From the NCBI GenBank assembly GCA_029561455.1, contig JAKQIY010000047.1, positions 64,332 to 128,331 of the forward strand: 64,000 nt of DNA, given 5' to 3'. This document shows, piece by piece, positions 34,016 through 44,447 of the stretch. Positions within the stretch are counted from its first letter, which is position 1; the number at the start of each line of letters is the position of its first letter. A program made the translations under genes and the position numbers. Below the pieces are notes generated by a model, which saw only the letters and a list, made by a program, of their open reading frames with translations, was not told the DNA's origin and made no database searches. This DNA is from a bacterium (GTDB lineage: Bacteria; Zhuqueibacterota; Zhuqueibacteria; Residuimicrobiales; Krinioviventaceae).

Positions 34016-35089
34016 TTTCGGCGCTTTGATCAGCGCATAGATCCCGCCAATGGCAAAAATAATATTGGCGATCCAGGCGGCAATTAGTGGTTGAATGTGC
34101 CCGTTATGGCCCATGGTTTGGAAAGTTTTAACAATTCCAAAATAGACAAAACAAATGGCCAGCGAGATGCCGAACCCGGACATGGCGCCGCCGCGCCGTT
34201 TGCGCGATGACAGCGGCGAGCCAAACAGTACAATGATAAAACTGGCAAACGGCACAGATATTTTCAAATACAAGTCCACCAGCCACTGATCGGGATTGCC
34301 GCCATTGATCTTAATTACATGGATAAATTCTTTTAATTCCTTGTACGACATTTCTTCGGCGCGTTTTAATACTTTGGCAAAATCTTTAGGGCGCAGGTTT
34401 TCATTCTCTAAAATTTTTTGTTCAAAAGGAACCGCCGTTTCCTTTCCGTCTGTAAAGACTCGTTCATAGCCGCTATATAAAACCCACTGGCTGTCCGCCC
34501 AGACCATTTTTTGCGCATCGAGCCGATAGATCAGCTCTTCGCCGGCAAATTTTTTTATGCTGATCCGGTTACCGGTCAAGGTGGCGGCGTGGAAATAGCG
34601 CATACTGATAAGCCGATCCTGATCGTCGCGCATGTAAACATTGTTGATGCGTTTGCGCCAGGCTTCGCGTTCTTTTTCCAGGTATTCGTCGTTTATATAT
34701 TCCCTTTTCTCGCTGGCGCGCGGCACCACAAACTCGCCAAACACCAGGGCAAACAGGCTGATGACAAACGAAATAATAAAGATCGGCAGTAAAATCCGGT
34801 ACAGCGACAGCCCGGATGTCTTCATGGCGGTAATTTCATTACGGCGCGCCATATCGCCGGTGCTGAATAAACTGGCCAGCAGCATGGCCACCGGCAGGGT
34901 AAGCACGATGATATAGGGCATTGAATACAGGTAAAATTTCAAAATAATCAGGTTGGGGACGTCGTGTTTTATAAACACATCCAGTCTTTCAACCAGGTCG
35001 ACAACGACAAAAATCGTGATAAAGGCCACCAGGGCGAAAAATACAACCCCAAGAAATTTTCTGGACAGATATTGGTCTAGTATTCTCAT
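34013..35089 (-). CDS. lptG: LptG-like lipopolysaccharide transport permease (YjgQ)
   Basis: 358 residues from the ATG at 35089; an in-frame extension upstream would run into the preceding gene. Six membrane helices in two groups of three around a periplasmic beta-jellyroll: MRILDQYLSRKFLGVVFFALVAFITIFVVVDLVERLDVFI, MPYIIVLTLPVAMLLASLFSTGDMARRNEITAMKTSGLSLYRI (broken here by length limits into the three known helices), then LYLKISVPFASFIIVLFGSPLSSRKRRGGAMSGFGISLAICF. This is the LptF/LptG family, part of the LptBFG ABC exporter that lifts LPS from the inner membrane. It ends at a small repeat and lies 4 bp after the fused LptF gene, so they are one unit. Confidence 0.88.
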   Translation of the reverse strand: MRILDQYLSRKFLGVVFFALVAFITIFVVVDLVERLDVFIKHDVPNLIILKFYLYSMPYIIVLTLPVAMLLASLFSTGDMARRNEITAMKTSGLSLYRILLPIFIISFVISLFALVFGEFVVPRASEKREYINDEYLEKEREAWRKRINNVYMRDDQDRLISMRYFHAATLTGNRISIKKFAGEELIYRLDAQKMVWADSQWVLYSGYERVFTDGKETAVPFEQKILENENLRPKDFAKVLKRAEEMSYKELKEFIHVIKINGGNPDQWLVDLYLKISVPFASFIIVLFGSPLSSRKRRGGAMSGFGISLAICFVYFGIVKTFQTMGHNGHIQPLIAAWIANIIFAIGGIYALIKAPK

Positions 35090-35093
35090 ATTA

Positions 35094-37868
35094 TTATACT
35101 GTTTTTTTGCGCCGTTTAATAATTTTCTGGAAAAATGACTGAATGGAATCCCAGTGAATAAAAGTGGCTTCGTGAATAGAGTGGATGACCAGGTAAATGC
35201 CACCAATGCCGACAATAATATCGGCCAGCCACATGGCAATGAATGGGCTGATCATACGGTTGTCGGCAAGTTCCTCGCCGGCGATCAATGACGCCCAGAA
35301 TAACAGGAAAAATCCGAAACTGATACCGCCGGCCAGCGCCAGGTTGCCCTTGCGCGACATGATGCCCAGCGGCGCGCCGACCAGTACAAAGACAATACAG
35401 GCAAACGGAATGGAATATTTTTTATGCACTTCAACTAAAAGTTTATAGTTTGCCTGTTCATAATTGTCCAGCACATTGATTTCCGCGGTAATCTGCTGCT
35501 TTAAACGCAGGTTGTCCTGCCGCAGGCGAGAGAGAAAGCGCTGCCTGGCATAAAGCGTAGTTACCCTGTTATTGCTCCCGGCTTGGGTGGCGATACCTTC
35601 CAGCGAATCGATAGGCAATCCGTCCGGCAGGTATTTATCGAACCAGGCGGTTATAATTTGCTCCATCCTCTGGCCGCGCTCAAAGATCAGCGCGTCGTTT
35701 TCTTTTACTTCGGCCATCATCATAGCCGAGCTCTTTTCGCGGTCGCCGCGATATTCGCTGTCGCTGCGTTCCAGGGCCATATTGGGGATCTGGATGGAAA
35801 GCTTTTGCTCCGGAAAGGTCAGCCGGGTATATTGTTCCATTTTTTCCAGGTCCAGGTCGTGCATTTCTCCGTCATAGAGCATTAAAACCAAAGCCCCGGC
35901 GGCAGGATTGCTGTATATTTTCCCTTTTTTGGCAAAAATATATTTACTTTTATTTTGCTCCCGGTTATCTTCGATGACTACCGCTTCTACCCAGGCGGTA
36001 TCGGATTTTTCGGTGATTTTCTGCACCAGGATATTAATATCCGGAATATCTTTCATAACCACCCCGGCTTCCAGGTTCAGGGTGGGCCGGGTTCTGGCAA
36101 TATCGGAGGCCAGCAGCCGGCTGCGGTGGTTAAAATCCGGCAATACATTGTTATTGAACCAAACCAGCCCCACAGCTAACCCAATTGAAGCGATAAACAC
36201 CGGCAGGATCATGTGAATGATGCTGACGCCCCCGGCTTTCATGGCGGTAATTTCGTTATCGCCGGACAGCCGGCCAAAGGCCATGATCGTGGCAACCAGC
36301 ACCGCCATGGGCACCGCCAGGGCGACGATCCAGGCCAGGTTCAGGAAAAAGAATTCCATGATCAGCCCGAAATCCAGCCCCTTGCTCAGGATTCTACCCA
36401 ACTCGCGGAAGACCAGGTTCAACAGGAACACCAGGGTGATCACACTCATGGCAAAAATAAAGGGCCCCAGATGTTCGAGCAGGATATACCGGCCGAGGAT
36501 GAACTGTATTTTCCAGGTGATCTTTAATCCGCGCAGGGAAAACAGGATCAGTACGAGTCCTGCAAAGCCAACCAGGATATTGGCCAGCCACATCGCCCAG
36601 AAAGGACTGAACAGGCCGCTGTCGGCAAGCTGTTCGCCGGCGATAAGTGTAACCCAGTACAACAGGAAAAAGCCGAAACTGATCCCCCCGGCCAGCGCCA
36701 TGCCGCCGCGGCGGGTCATCATGCCCAGCGGCGCGCCGATCAGCACAAAGACGATACAGGCAAACGGCAGCGCATATTTTTTGTGTACTTCGACCGCCAG
36801 GTTGTTATTGGCTTTATGAAATTGTTGTAAAACGGTGGTTTCGGCAGTGATCTGCTGTTGTAAGAGTATATTGTCGTGGCGCAGACGGGCAAGCCGGCGG
36901 GCCTTCTCTGTGACGCTGTGCGATTGCGAAAATAACGGCTGCCCCGCTTGGGCATTATCGTCATTTCCGGCCATTATAACTCCCTGGGGAAGCAATCCGG
37001 TGAAATACTGGTCAACTAGCCGAGCAATGCGGGACTGCCTTTCGTTGAGCAGCAGGTTATTGGCTTTGATTTCCTTGCGTAATACAGCAACGTTTTTTTC
37101 ACGGTCGCCGCGATACCCGGCGTCATCCTGGTTGCGGTACAAATCGGGCAGGGCAATGGTAATTTTTTGTTCGGGAAAGGTCAGCCGCGTATAATGTTCC
37201 ATGTTATCCAGATCCAGTTCGTGCATTTCGCCGGCGAATAAATGCAAAACAATGGAACCGGTTTGCGGCGAGGAATAGATCTTGCCGCTTTGCGCAAAGA
37301 CATACTTGCTTTTTTCAGCAACGCGGTTATCTTCAATGGTAACCGCCTCTACAAATGCAGTATCGGCTTGTTGCTGAATTTTTTGCACCAGGATATTCAG
37401 GTCGGGAATGTCTTTCATCACCACCCCGGCTTCCAGGTTCATTGCGGGGCGCCGTCCGGCGATTTCTATAGCCAGCAAGCGACTTTTATGATTGAATTCG
37501 GTTAAAACATTATTATTAAACCAGATCAGCCCCGCAGTGAGGCCGGCGGCGGCGATCAATACGGGAACGAGCATATACGGCATACTCACCCCGCCGGCTT
37601 TCATGGCGGTTACTTCATTATCGCCAGCCAGGCGGCCAAACGCCATAATTGTGGCAACCAGCACTGCCATTGGCGCCGCCAGGGCAATGATTGACGCCAT
37701 GTTTAACCAGATGAATTGTGCAACCAGCCGGAATTCCAGACCTTTATTCAAAAACCTGCTCAATTCACTAAAAAACAGGTTCAATAAAAAGACCAGGGTA
37801 ATAATGCCCATGGCGAACAGAAATGGTTTAAGGTGTTCTTTTAAAATATAGCGCCACAATGTAAACAT
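35094..37868 (-). CDS. Double LptF-like permease (two LptF units fused in one protein)
   Basis: 924 residues, about two and a half times the family norm. Residues 1-453 and 455-924 each make a complete LptF/LptG-type permease: RYILKEHLKPFLFAM against RYILLEHLGPFIFAM, PMAVLVATIMAFGRLAGDNE against PMAVLVATIMAFGRLSGDNE, LEAGVVMKDIPDLNILVQKI against LEAGVVMKDIPDINILVQKI, VHKKYALPFACIVFVLIGAP against VHKKYSIPFACIVFVLVGAP. The halves are similar along the whole length, indicating an in-frame tandem duplication. No Met or ribosome-binding site occurs at the junction (near residue 453), so it reads as one chain. Each half also carries an added periplasmic segment of some 100 residues with coiled-coil character. 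With LptG 4 bp downstream, the cell would have three permease units. Confidence 0.9.
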   Translation of the reverse strand: MFTLWRYILKEHLKPFLFAMGIITLVFLLNLFFSELSRFLNKGLEFRLVAQFIWLNMASIIALAAPMAVLVATIMAFGRLAGDNEVTAMKAGGVSMPYMLVPVLIAAAGLTAGLIWFNNNVLTEFNHKSRLLAIEIAGRRPAMNLEAGVVMKDIPDLNILVQKIQQQADTAFVEAVTIEDNRVAEKSKYVFAQSGKIYSSPQTGSIVLHLFAGEMHELDLDNMEHYTRLTFPEQKITIALPDLYRNQDDAGYRGDREKNVAVLRKEIKANNLLLNERQSRIARLVDQYFTGLLPQGVIMAGNDDNAQAGQPLFSQSHSVTEKARRLARLRHDNILLQQQITAETTVLQQFHKANNNLAVEVHKKYALPFACIVFVLIGAPLGMMTRRGGMALAGGISFGFFLLYWVTLIAGEQLADSGLFSPFWAMWLANILVGFAGLVLILFSLRGLKITWKIQFILGRYILLEHLGPFIFAMSVITLVFLLNLVFRELGRILSKGLDFGLIMEFFFLNLAWIVALAVPMAVLVATIMAFGRLSGDNEITAMKAGGVSIIHMILPVFIASIGLAVGLVWFNNNVLPDFNHRSRLLASDIARTRPTLNLEAGVVMKDIPDINILVQKITEKSDTAWVEAVVIEDNREQNKSKYIFAKKGKIYSNPAAGALVLMLYDGEMHDLDLEKMEQYTRLTFPEQKLSIQIPNMALERSDSEYRGDREKSSAMMMAEVKENDALIFERGQRMEQIITAWFDKYLPDGLPIDSLEGIATQAGSNNRVTTLYARQRFLSRLRQDNLRLKQQITAEINVLDNYEQANYKLLVEVHKKYSIPFACIVFVLVGAPLGIMSRKGNLALAGGISFGFFLLFWASLIAGEELADNRMISPFIAMWLADIIVGIGGIYLVIHSIHEATFIHWDSIQSFFQKIIKRRKKTV

Positions 37869-38212
37869 ACCGCCCTTGTTCAGAGTCTAAATAATAAAAA
37901 GTATTTGAAAAAAGATGAAAAATCAATATATTACAAAAAGCAACGGCATGAAAAGGACAAAATTAAGGTTATCGGGAACTTTTGCCGTTTCATAAAATTA
38001 AATATATGAATTTGTGTTGATTATTACAATTTATAATATTTAATTTTATTATAATTGTAACAGCCAGGCAAATGTTCCATACGGGTGCAGGGTTTAGCAA
38101 GCATTCAATTTAAACAGGAGAGATTTTATAGAAATTTTGTTACGGTAATAAATCATTGTTAATCAGAAATACTGTTAATTAATTAAATTTCAAAATTCGC
38201 CTGAAAAATTGA
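37869..38212. other. 344-bp divergent promoter region
   Basis: A/T-rich spacer between the fused LptF gene (-) and sprA (+). It has no coding sense and no strong hairpin. It must contain the promoters of both the LPS-export unit and the secretion block. sprA has no strong ribosome-binding site immediately before its ATG. Confidence 0.5.
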
Positions 38213-41200
38213 ATGAGTTGTTTTTTTAAAACCGCAACACAACGAGTGCTGTTACCGCTGCTATTTTGTTTCGTTCCAGGGGTAATGTTTTACACCGATT
38301 ATGTAAATGCCCAAACGTTGATATATCCGGCTATTGGCATGCGTATGACTACAGTGTATGATCCGCGCGTTAATATCGTCGAAGAACAGCGTTTTATGGG
38401 TTTGCATAAAGACGGAATGCGTTCGCCGTTGTTAAAGAATACTTTGGGTAAAAAGCGCACCGTTGAAATCGACACTACCGGGCAGAATATCAATTTTACG
38501 GAAAAGCTGGGTGATTTTGATATTATGCTGGCCAATTATTTGTCCCTGGAAGACTATATTCAATCGCGGCGCGATTACAAGATCAACGACGCCTGGATTC
38601 AAACCACCGTAAGTAAATTGACTGAAACGACAACGACAGGCGGCGGCGGCGGTTTTCGCATCGATATACCGGTGGAAATTAAAAGCAAGGCATTTCAAAA
38701 AATATTCGGAACCGGCACAGTAGGGCTCGATGTCAGCGGCGAAATCAACATCAAAGGCGGGTTTCGCAACGAAAAACGCTCCGAGGCCAAGACAGCGTTA
38801 AACCGCGGCTCCGACAATAATTTTAAAATGGAACAAACCCAGCGTTTCCAGGTGCAGGGACGCATCGGCGACAAAGTCAAGATCGGCATCGACCAGGACT
38901 CGGAACGTACTTTTGATTTTGATAATAATATCAGCCTGAAATACGAGGGGTATGAAGACGAGGTCATCCAATCCATTGAGGCGGGGAATATAGCGCTGTC
39001 GCTGCCGGGCACCCAGTTTGTGACCTTTGGCGGCAAAAGCAACGGCCTGTTCGGCATTAAAACCGCCGCCACCATCGGCAACCTCAAATTGACCGCCATT
39101 GCCAGCCAGGAAAAAGGCGAAAAGAAAAAGCTCTCTCTCAAGGGCGGCGCTTCGGAAGAGGCTTCGCGCATCGAGGATACTCAATATAAGCGCGGCATCT
39201 ATTTCTTTATCGACGAGTATTACCGGGAAAATTACATCAACCGCACTGCGGACGGCAACCTGACTTATGAACCTGGCCGTGAAATTGTCCAGTACGAGTT
39301 GTATAAAGCCGGGCCCGGTTATCAGCAAAGATATACCGAATCGATTCATGGCTGGGCATTTGTGCCTTCCGAATATGACACCCTTGATTATATAACCGAA
39401 GTGGATACCACTAAGGAAAGACGTAACCTGGTCAAGGGGTATTATATCCGCATGGAAAAGAATGTCGATTACGACATCGATGAACGATTGGGGTATATCC
39501 GGTTGCGGCAGCGGCTTGGTGATGATGAAGTGCTGGCCATTGCTTATAAAGACGCCGACGGTCGGCAACGGGGTTCGCTCGATGTTGATACGGAAACTAA
39601 ATTATTGTATTTACGCATGTTAAAAAATACCAGTCCCCGCCCGGCGGACAAGACTTGGGACCTGGAGTGGAAAAACGTCTATGATTTTGGCCGTGGCACG
39701 CCCAAAGACGGTTTTGAAATGCGTATTTTCTTTAAACCGGCCTCCGGCGACCCCCAGGAAACCACCGAAGTTGGCGGCGTGAAAAAAACCTGGCTGGAAT
39801 TTTTCGGCCTGGATAAAAAAGACCTGAACGGCGCCAGTACCCCCGATAACCTGGTGGATGACAACCCGGCGTTGATTAATTTTTCTACCGGCGAGGTGTT
39901 TTTTCCTGATCTGCGTCCCTTCGACCCGGTCGGTGATAACTTTAGTAAAATATACCCGGCCGATTTGTTAGCCCCGGCCTTGTACGATACTACCGTGCAG
40001 GCTGTTATTAACGCGCAGAGTCATTTTTATATCGAGGTGAATTCCAAACGCGCCAGTTCCCAATACAGCCTTGGCATGAATGTTATTGAGAATTCTGAAG
40101 AGGTAACCCTGAACGGCTCCCGCCTGAAATCAGGCACCGATTATACCATCGACTATTTTTCCGGGCAGTTGCGGATTTTGAATGAAAACGCCCTGGCCGC
40201 CAACGCCAACCTGGAAATTTCTTACGAGAGCAACCAGCTTTTCCAGATCGATAAAAAAACCGTTATGGGCGCGCGGGCCGAATACGGCTTGTGGGGCGAC
40301 AGCTTTATCGGCGCAACATTTTTATACCTCAATGAACGCACCCTTGATCAAAAAGTCCGCGTCGGCAAGGGCCCGATGCGTAATATGGTGTGGGATGTGA
40401 ATACGTCGCTCTCCGCCGAACCTTATTTTTTGACCCGTATGGCAAACCTGTTGCCGTTTGTGGATTCGCGGGCGAATTCTACCATAAAATTCGAAGGCGA
40501 ATTTGCGCAGATCATTCCCAACCCCAATACCCGCAACAATGAATATACCGGCGATAACGACGGGGTGGCCTACATCGATGACTTTGAAGCGACCAAGCGC
40601 GAAACCCCCATCGGGATAGTGCATCAAAGCTGGGAATATTGTTCACCCCCGGTTGGGAAATATCAATATGAACCCAAAGACAACCGGACACTGTTAAACC
40701 GGGCCGGGATGTTTTATTTTACTCCTTATACCCCGTATCCGATCAATCAAATCTGGCCGAACCGCGATTTAAACGCCAATGTTAACCAAACCACCAACAT
40801 CCTGGTGATGGAGTTTACCCCGGTCGATACGATTCCTGGTGTTGATGTTAAAGACACCTGGAACGGTATTCAGAAATGGTTGTCTTCCGGTTTTTCCAAC
40901 CAAACCGAAACTAAATATATTGAAATCTGGGTGGCTGGCGATAGCAGCGGCACCATGCACATCGACCTTGGGCAAATTTCCGAAGATATTATCCCCAACG
41001 GCAAATATGACACCGAAGACAAGCTGATCGATGGTATGCGCAACGGTTTGCTGGATGATAATGAAGATATCGGTCTGGATGGAATGGGTGATAAAGATAG
41101 CAGGGCAACTGCTGCCGGCGGCGATTTTTGGGATTTGAATAATAATGGCGTTAAAGAAGCGGGAGAACCTTTCAGCAGCGATAATTATAGTTATAATGTG

Positions 41201-44200
41201 CAATTAGCGGAAAATGATCCTAAAAAATACCGCCGGGTGAATGGTACTGAAAATAATAAAGATTCCGGCGGTTTGCGCGTTCCCGATACCGAAGATTTGA
41301 ACGGTAACGGCGACGTGGATATGTCCAATAATTATTTCGAGTATTCCTTTTCATTAAAACGCGACCATGCCGATACCATGTACATTGCCGGAAAAAGTAT
41401 CAGTAAAAAAACCGGTGAAGATTTTCACTGGCGGCAATATCGGATTCCCATCAATGCCCCTGATAATATTTTGAAAAAGATCGGCAGCCCGGATTTATCA
41501 TTGATCGAGTACATCCGTGTTTGGGTAGATGGATTTGAAACACCCGGCCTGCATAGTGTCTGGATCGCTGAAATTAACCTGGTCAGCAGCGACTGGAAAG
41601 AAATGGGTATCTCCAGTCCCGCCAAGCCGGATTCATTTATTGTGGATAACGATTCTACAGTAACCATCACAGTGATCAATACCCATGACAACCCGGAATA
41701 TAAAGCTCCCCCGGGCGTGCAGGGCGAAGTTGACCGTATTACCCAGGTTATAGCCAGAGAACAATCGCTGGTTTTAAAGGTCGATAAATTAATGCCTGGC
41801 TATTCCGGGATCATTGAAAAAACTTTTTACGAGGCGCAGGATTATATTAATTACCGCACCCTGAAGATGTTTGTGTATGGCAAAGACACCTTTGGCCGCC
41901 ATATTACGCGTGATTCCAGCAAAGTCGAGTTCTTTTTGCGCATGGGATCGGACCGGAACAACTATTATGAGATCCGGCAGCCGGTGTATGAGGGCTGGAA
42001 AAATAATAATGTTGAAGTGGATTTAATTGCATTATCCCAGATGAAGGTAAGTTCCGATTCCACCTGGTTCGATCCGGAGAATCCAGCAATTAAAATCTTG
42101 TACAAAGATTTAGGCAACGGCAAATCCTGGCTGGTAAAAGGCAAACCGGCGCTGCGCAACATCCGTATGTTGATCGCCGGGGTGAAAAACAAAGGGTATG
42201 ACGATCTTGAAGGCACAACGGAAGCGTTGCAGGAATTTACCGGTGAAGTGTGGCTTAACGAAATGCGCCTTTCCAATGTTAAAAAGGACAAGGGCATTGC
42301 TTTGCGCAGTCGTCTGGATTTTGGTTTGGCCGACCTGATCCGCTTTAACGGCGAATTGAATAAAATGGACGCCGACTTTCATAATGTTGCCCAGCGGTTT
42401 GGAACCGGTGATAATGAAGTTAGCGGCAGTTTTAGCACCAGTGTTAATGTGGAAAAGTTTTTGCCTCCGCAACTGGGATTGTCTTTGCCGGTCAGCGTCA
42501 ATTATTCCAAAAGTGAATCCACACCCAAATATATACCGGGAACCGATATTGAAGTGACCGATGATTTGCCGGAAGCAACCCTGGACTCGATACGGTCGAT
42601 TGATGAGAAGCGGGGTATGAATGTTTCTTTCGGCATTAATTCCAGGTCACAAAATTTTCTGGTTAAACATTTATTGACCAAACTGAAGGCCAGTTATAGC
42701 CGTAACGAGAGCGAGGGCAGCGATTCGCGGACCCAGTTCCGGACATCCATGTCGGAATCCGGCAGCCTGACCTGGGGGCTGGCGTTCGGCACCAATACAT
42801 TTATCAAACCGTTCAAATGGATTGGAACCAACAGGTTTTTACTCAAATTATCGGATATGAAACTGTATTATGCCCCGCAAACTTTAACCACAGCTCATTC
42901 CGGGGCGCGCAGTATCAACGAGTCCATGACCCGCACCGGGGTTTCGTCCAGTAACCGCTCGTTTATATTAAACCGCAGTTATGGCATTGGCATGAAGATT
43001 ACGGAAACACTGTCTTATGATATAAAGCGCAGTTATGTTCATGATGTTCGCGGCATCAATTCAGATCTTTTGCAGGAGGAACTTAAGGAAAACAGGATCG
43101 GGTTACTGACGAGTATCGATAACAGTTTATCGCTTAAATATTCGCCGCAAATTTTCTCATGGTTTACCCCGAACCTAACCTACACTACGGGTTTTAAGTA
43201 TGGATTCAATCGCCAGCAAACCCTGGCGCCGCGCAGCGCTACCCAAAACCGCACCTTCCAGGGCAGTGTGAATTTAAATATAGCGACTCTTTTTAAAGCT
43301 GTTTACCGACCAGGAGCCAGCAAAGGGCCCAAAGCAGGCGGCGCACCCCCGGGACGAACGGCGCCCGGCGCGGTTCCTGGCGCAGCCCAGACCGGCACGC
43401 AGCAAAAAAGCGGCTCAAAATTTAACTTTTCAACAATGGGTATTTTATCCGGTTTCTTTAATGCCTTTGAACCGTTCAGCGTATCGTATAATACAAGGGA
43501 TAATATTGCAAAATATGGAATTAAGGGAATGCCCAGTAATAGTTTCCAGTATGGCTTTACTCAGGACCCCGGTGTTGGTATTGAAGAGGCTGTTTCCGGC
43601 GGCGCCGCCGCTAATTCATCGGCTAGTTTTGACCGCGGTAGTAGTAGTATAAATAATACCACGTCCGTGTCTTCCGGTATTAATATTTCCCGCAATGTCA
43701 GCATCAGGTTGAAATATGATGATTCCTATTCGCTGAATGCCAATGGTAAAACCACCACCGGCCAGCGTTCCAAAAGCTGGATGAAGATCGGCGAAACCGC
43801 TATGGTATTCCCGGGCTGGACGGCCAGTGTGCGCAGTCTGGAAAAACTGCCTTATGTAAGTAAATATTTTCAGCGCGTTACCCTCGATCATAATTTTTCC
43901 GGCCGGGCTAATGAAACGTTTGAAATGGTAAAGACAGGCAATATAGAGAAAGAACATGTAACCAAGGAAGACAAAGACTCCAGTTTCCGGCCGCTCATCG
44001 GTCTCACCATGTCTATGAAGAACGGCATTTCGATGTCGGTGCGTTATAATAAATCGTTTAAAGAAGCTACCAACACTTCCTATAGCAAGTCGATTCAGAG
44101 AAATATTAGCAACGATCTTTCCATAACCGCCAATTACTCAAAAAGAAGCGATTTTCGCATTCCCTTGCCGTTCCTGCGTAATAAAAAGCTGAAAAACAAT

Positions 44201-44446
44201 GTCGATATTGCCCTCACTTTCAGCACCGGGTTAACCAAACAGGAAGACAGTAAAGACGGCAAAAATTTCCAGGTCAAAGCCGAAACCACAAAGTGGATGT
44301 TCAAACCGGATATCAGCTATAGCTTTAGCGAGCGGGTTAAAGGCGGCATGTTTTTTGAAATCGGCAAAACCAGCAATAAAATGACGGGTGAAACCAAATA
44401 CAAGGAATTTGGACTGAATGTTAACATCCAAATCCGCGGGAATTAA
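38213..44446 (+). CDS. sprA: SprA, T9SS outer-membrane translocon protein
   Basis: 2077 residues, in the range of SprA/Sov, the giant outer-membrane barrel that forms the T9SS channel. Signal peptide ends VNAQ, followed by the N-terminal block YPAIGMRMTTVYDPRVNIVEEQRF. Two characteristic parts are present: GDNDGVAYIDDFEATKRETP (residues about 780-800) and, at 960-1050, acidic Asp/Asn-rich loops (DLNNNGVKEAGEPF, DLNGNGDVDMSNNYFEYSF) that resemble calcium-binding turns of the family. The last 700 residues are repeated amphipathic strands of the barrel. A Gly/Ala/Pro-rich insertion (about 1700-1735, GASKGPKAGGAPPGRTAPGA) is unusual. It starts the secretion block. Confidence 0.9.
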   Translation: MSCFFKTATQRVLLPLLFCFVPGVMFYTDYVNAQTLIYPAIGMRMTTVYDPRVNIVEEQRFMGLHKDGMRSPLLKNTLGKKRTVEIDTTGQNINFTEKLGDFDIMLANYLSLEDYIQSRRDYKINDAWIQTTVSKLTETTTTGGGGGFRIDIPVEIKSKAFQKIFGTGTVGLDVSGEINIKGGFRNEKRSEAKTALNRGSDNNFKMEQTQRFQVQGRIGDKVKIGIDQDSERTFDFDNNISLKYEGYEDEVIQSIEAGNIALSLPGTQFVTFGGKSNGLFGIKTAATIGNLKLTAIASQEKGEKKKLSLKGGASEEASRIEDTQYKRGIYFFIDEYYRENYINRTADGNLTYEPGREIVQYELYKAGPGYQQRYTESIHGWAFVPSEYDTLDYITEVDTTKERRNLVKGYYIRMEKNVDYDIDERLGYIRLRQRLGDDEVLAIAYKDADGRQRGSLDVDTETKLLYLRMLKNTSPRPADKTWDLEWKNVYDFGRGTPKDGFEMRIFFKPASGDPQETTEVGGVKKTWLEFFGLDKKDLNGASTPDNLVDDNPALINFSTGEVFFPDLRPFDPVGDNFSKIYPADLLAPALYDTTVQAVINAQSHFYIEVNSKRASSQYSLGMNVIENSEEVTLNGSRLKSGTDYTIDYFSGQLRILNENALAANANLEISYESNQLFQIDKKTVMGARAEYGLWGDSFIGATFLYLNERTLDQKVRVGKGPMRNMVWDVNTSLSAEPYFLTRMANLLPFVDSRANSTIKFEGEFAQIIPNPNTRNNEYTGDNDGVAYIDDFEATKRETPIGIVHQSWEYCSPPVGKYQYEPKDNRTLLNRAGMFYFTPYTPYPINQIWPNRDLNANVNQTTNILVMEFTPVDTIPGVDVKDTWNGIQKWLSSGFSNQTETKYIEIWVAGDSSGTMHIDLGQISEDIIPNGKYDTEDKLIDGMRNGLLDDNEDIGLDGMGDKDSRATAAGGDFWDLNNNGVKEAGEPFSSDNYSYNVQLAENDPKKYRRVNGTENNKDSGGLRVPDTEDLNGNGDVDMSNNYFEYSFSLKRDHADTMYIAGKSISKKTGEDFHWRQYRIPINAPDNILKKIGSPDLSLIEYIRVWVDGFETPGLHSVWIAEINLVSSDWKEMGISSPAKPDSFIVDNDSTVTITVINTHDNPEYKAPPGVQGEVDRITQVIAREQSLVLKVDKLMPGYSGIIEKTFYEAQDYINYRTLKMFVYGKDTFGRHITRDSSKVEFFLRMGSDRNNYYEIRQPVYEGWKNNNVEVDLIALSQMKVSSDSTWFDPENPAIKILYKDLGNGKSWLVKGKPALRNIRMLIAGVKNKGYDDLEGTTEALQEFTGEVWLNEMRLSNVKKDKGIALRSRLDFGLADLIRFNGELNKMDADFHNVAQRFGTGDNEVSGSFSTSVNVEKFLPPQLGLSLPVSVNYSKSESTPKYIPGTDIEVTDDLPEATLDSIRSIDEKRGMNVSFGINSRSQNFLVKHLLTKLKASYSRNESEGSDSRTQFRTSMSESGSLTWGLAFGTNTFIKPFKWIGTNRFLLKLSDMKLYYAPQTLTTAHSGARSINESMTRTGVSSSNRSFILNRSYGIGMKITETLSYDIKRSYVHDVRGINSDLLQEELKENRIGLLTSIDNSLSLKYSPQIFSWFTPNLTYTTGFKYGFNRQQTLAPRSATQNRTFQGSVNLNIATLFKAVYRPGASKGPKAGGAPPGRTAPGAVPGAAQTGTQQKSGSKFNFSTMGILSGFFNAFEPFSVSYNTRDNIAKYGIKGMPSNSFQYGFTQDPGVGIEEAVSGGAAANSSASFDRGSSSINNTTSVSSGINISRNVSIRLKYDDSYSLNANGKTTTGQRSKSWMKIGETAMVFPGWTASVRSLEKLPYVSKYFQRVTLDHNFSGRANETFEMVKTGNIEKEHVTKEDKDSSFRPLIGLTMSMKNGISMSVRYNKSFKEATNTSYSKSIQRNISNDLSITANYSKRSDFRIPLPFLRNKKLKNNVDIALTFSTGLTKQEDSKDGKNFQVKAETTKWMFKPDISYSFSERVKGGMFFEIGKTSNKMTGETKYKEFGLNVNIQIRGN

Positions 44447-44447
44447 T

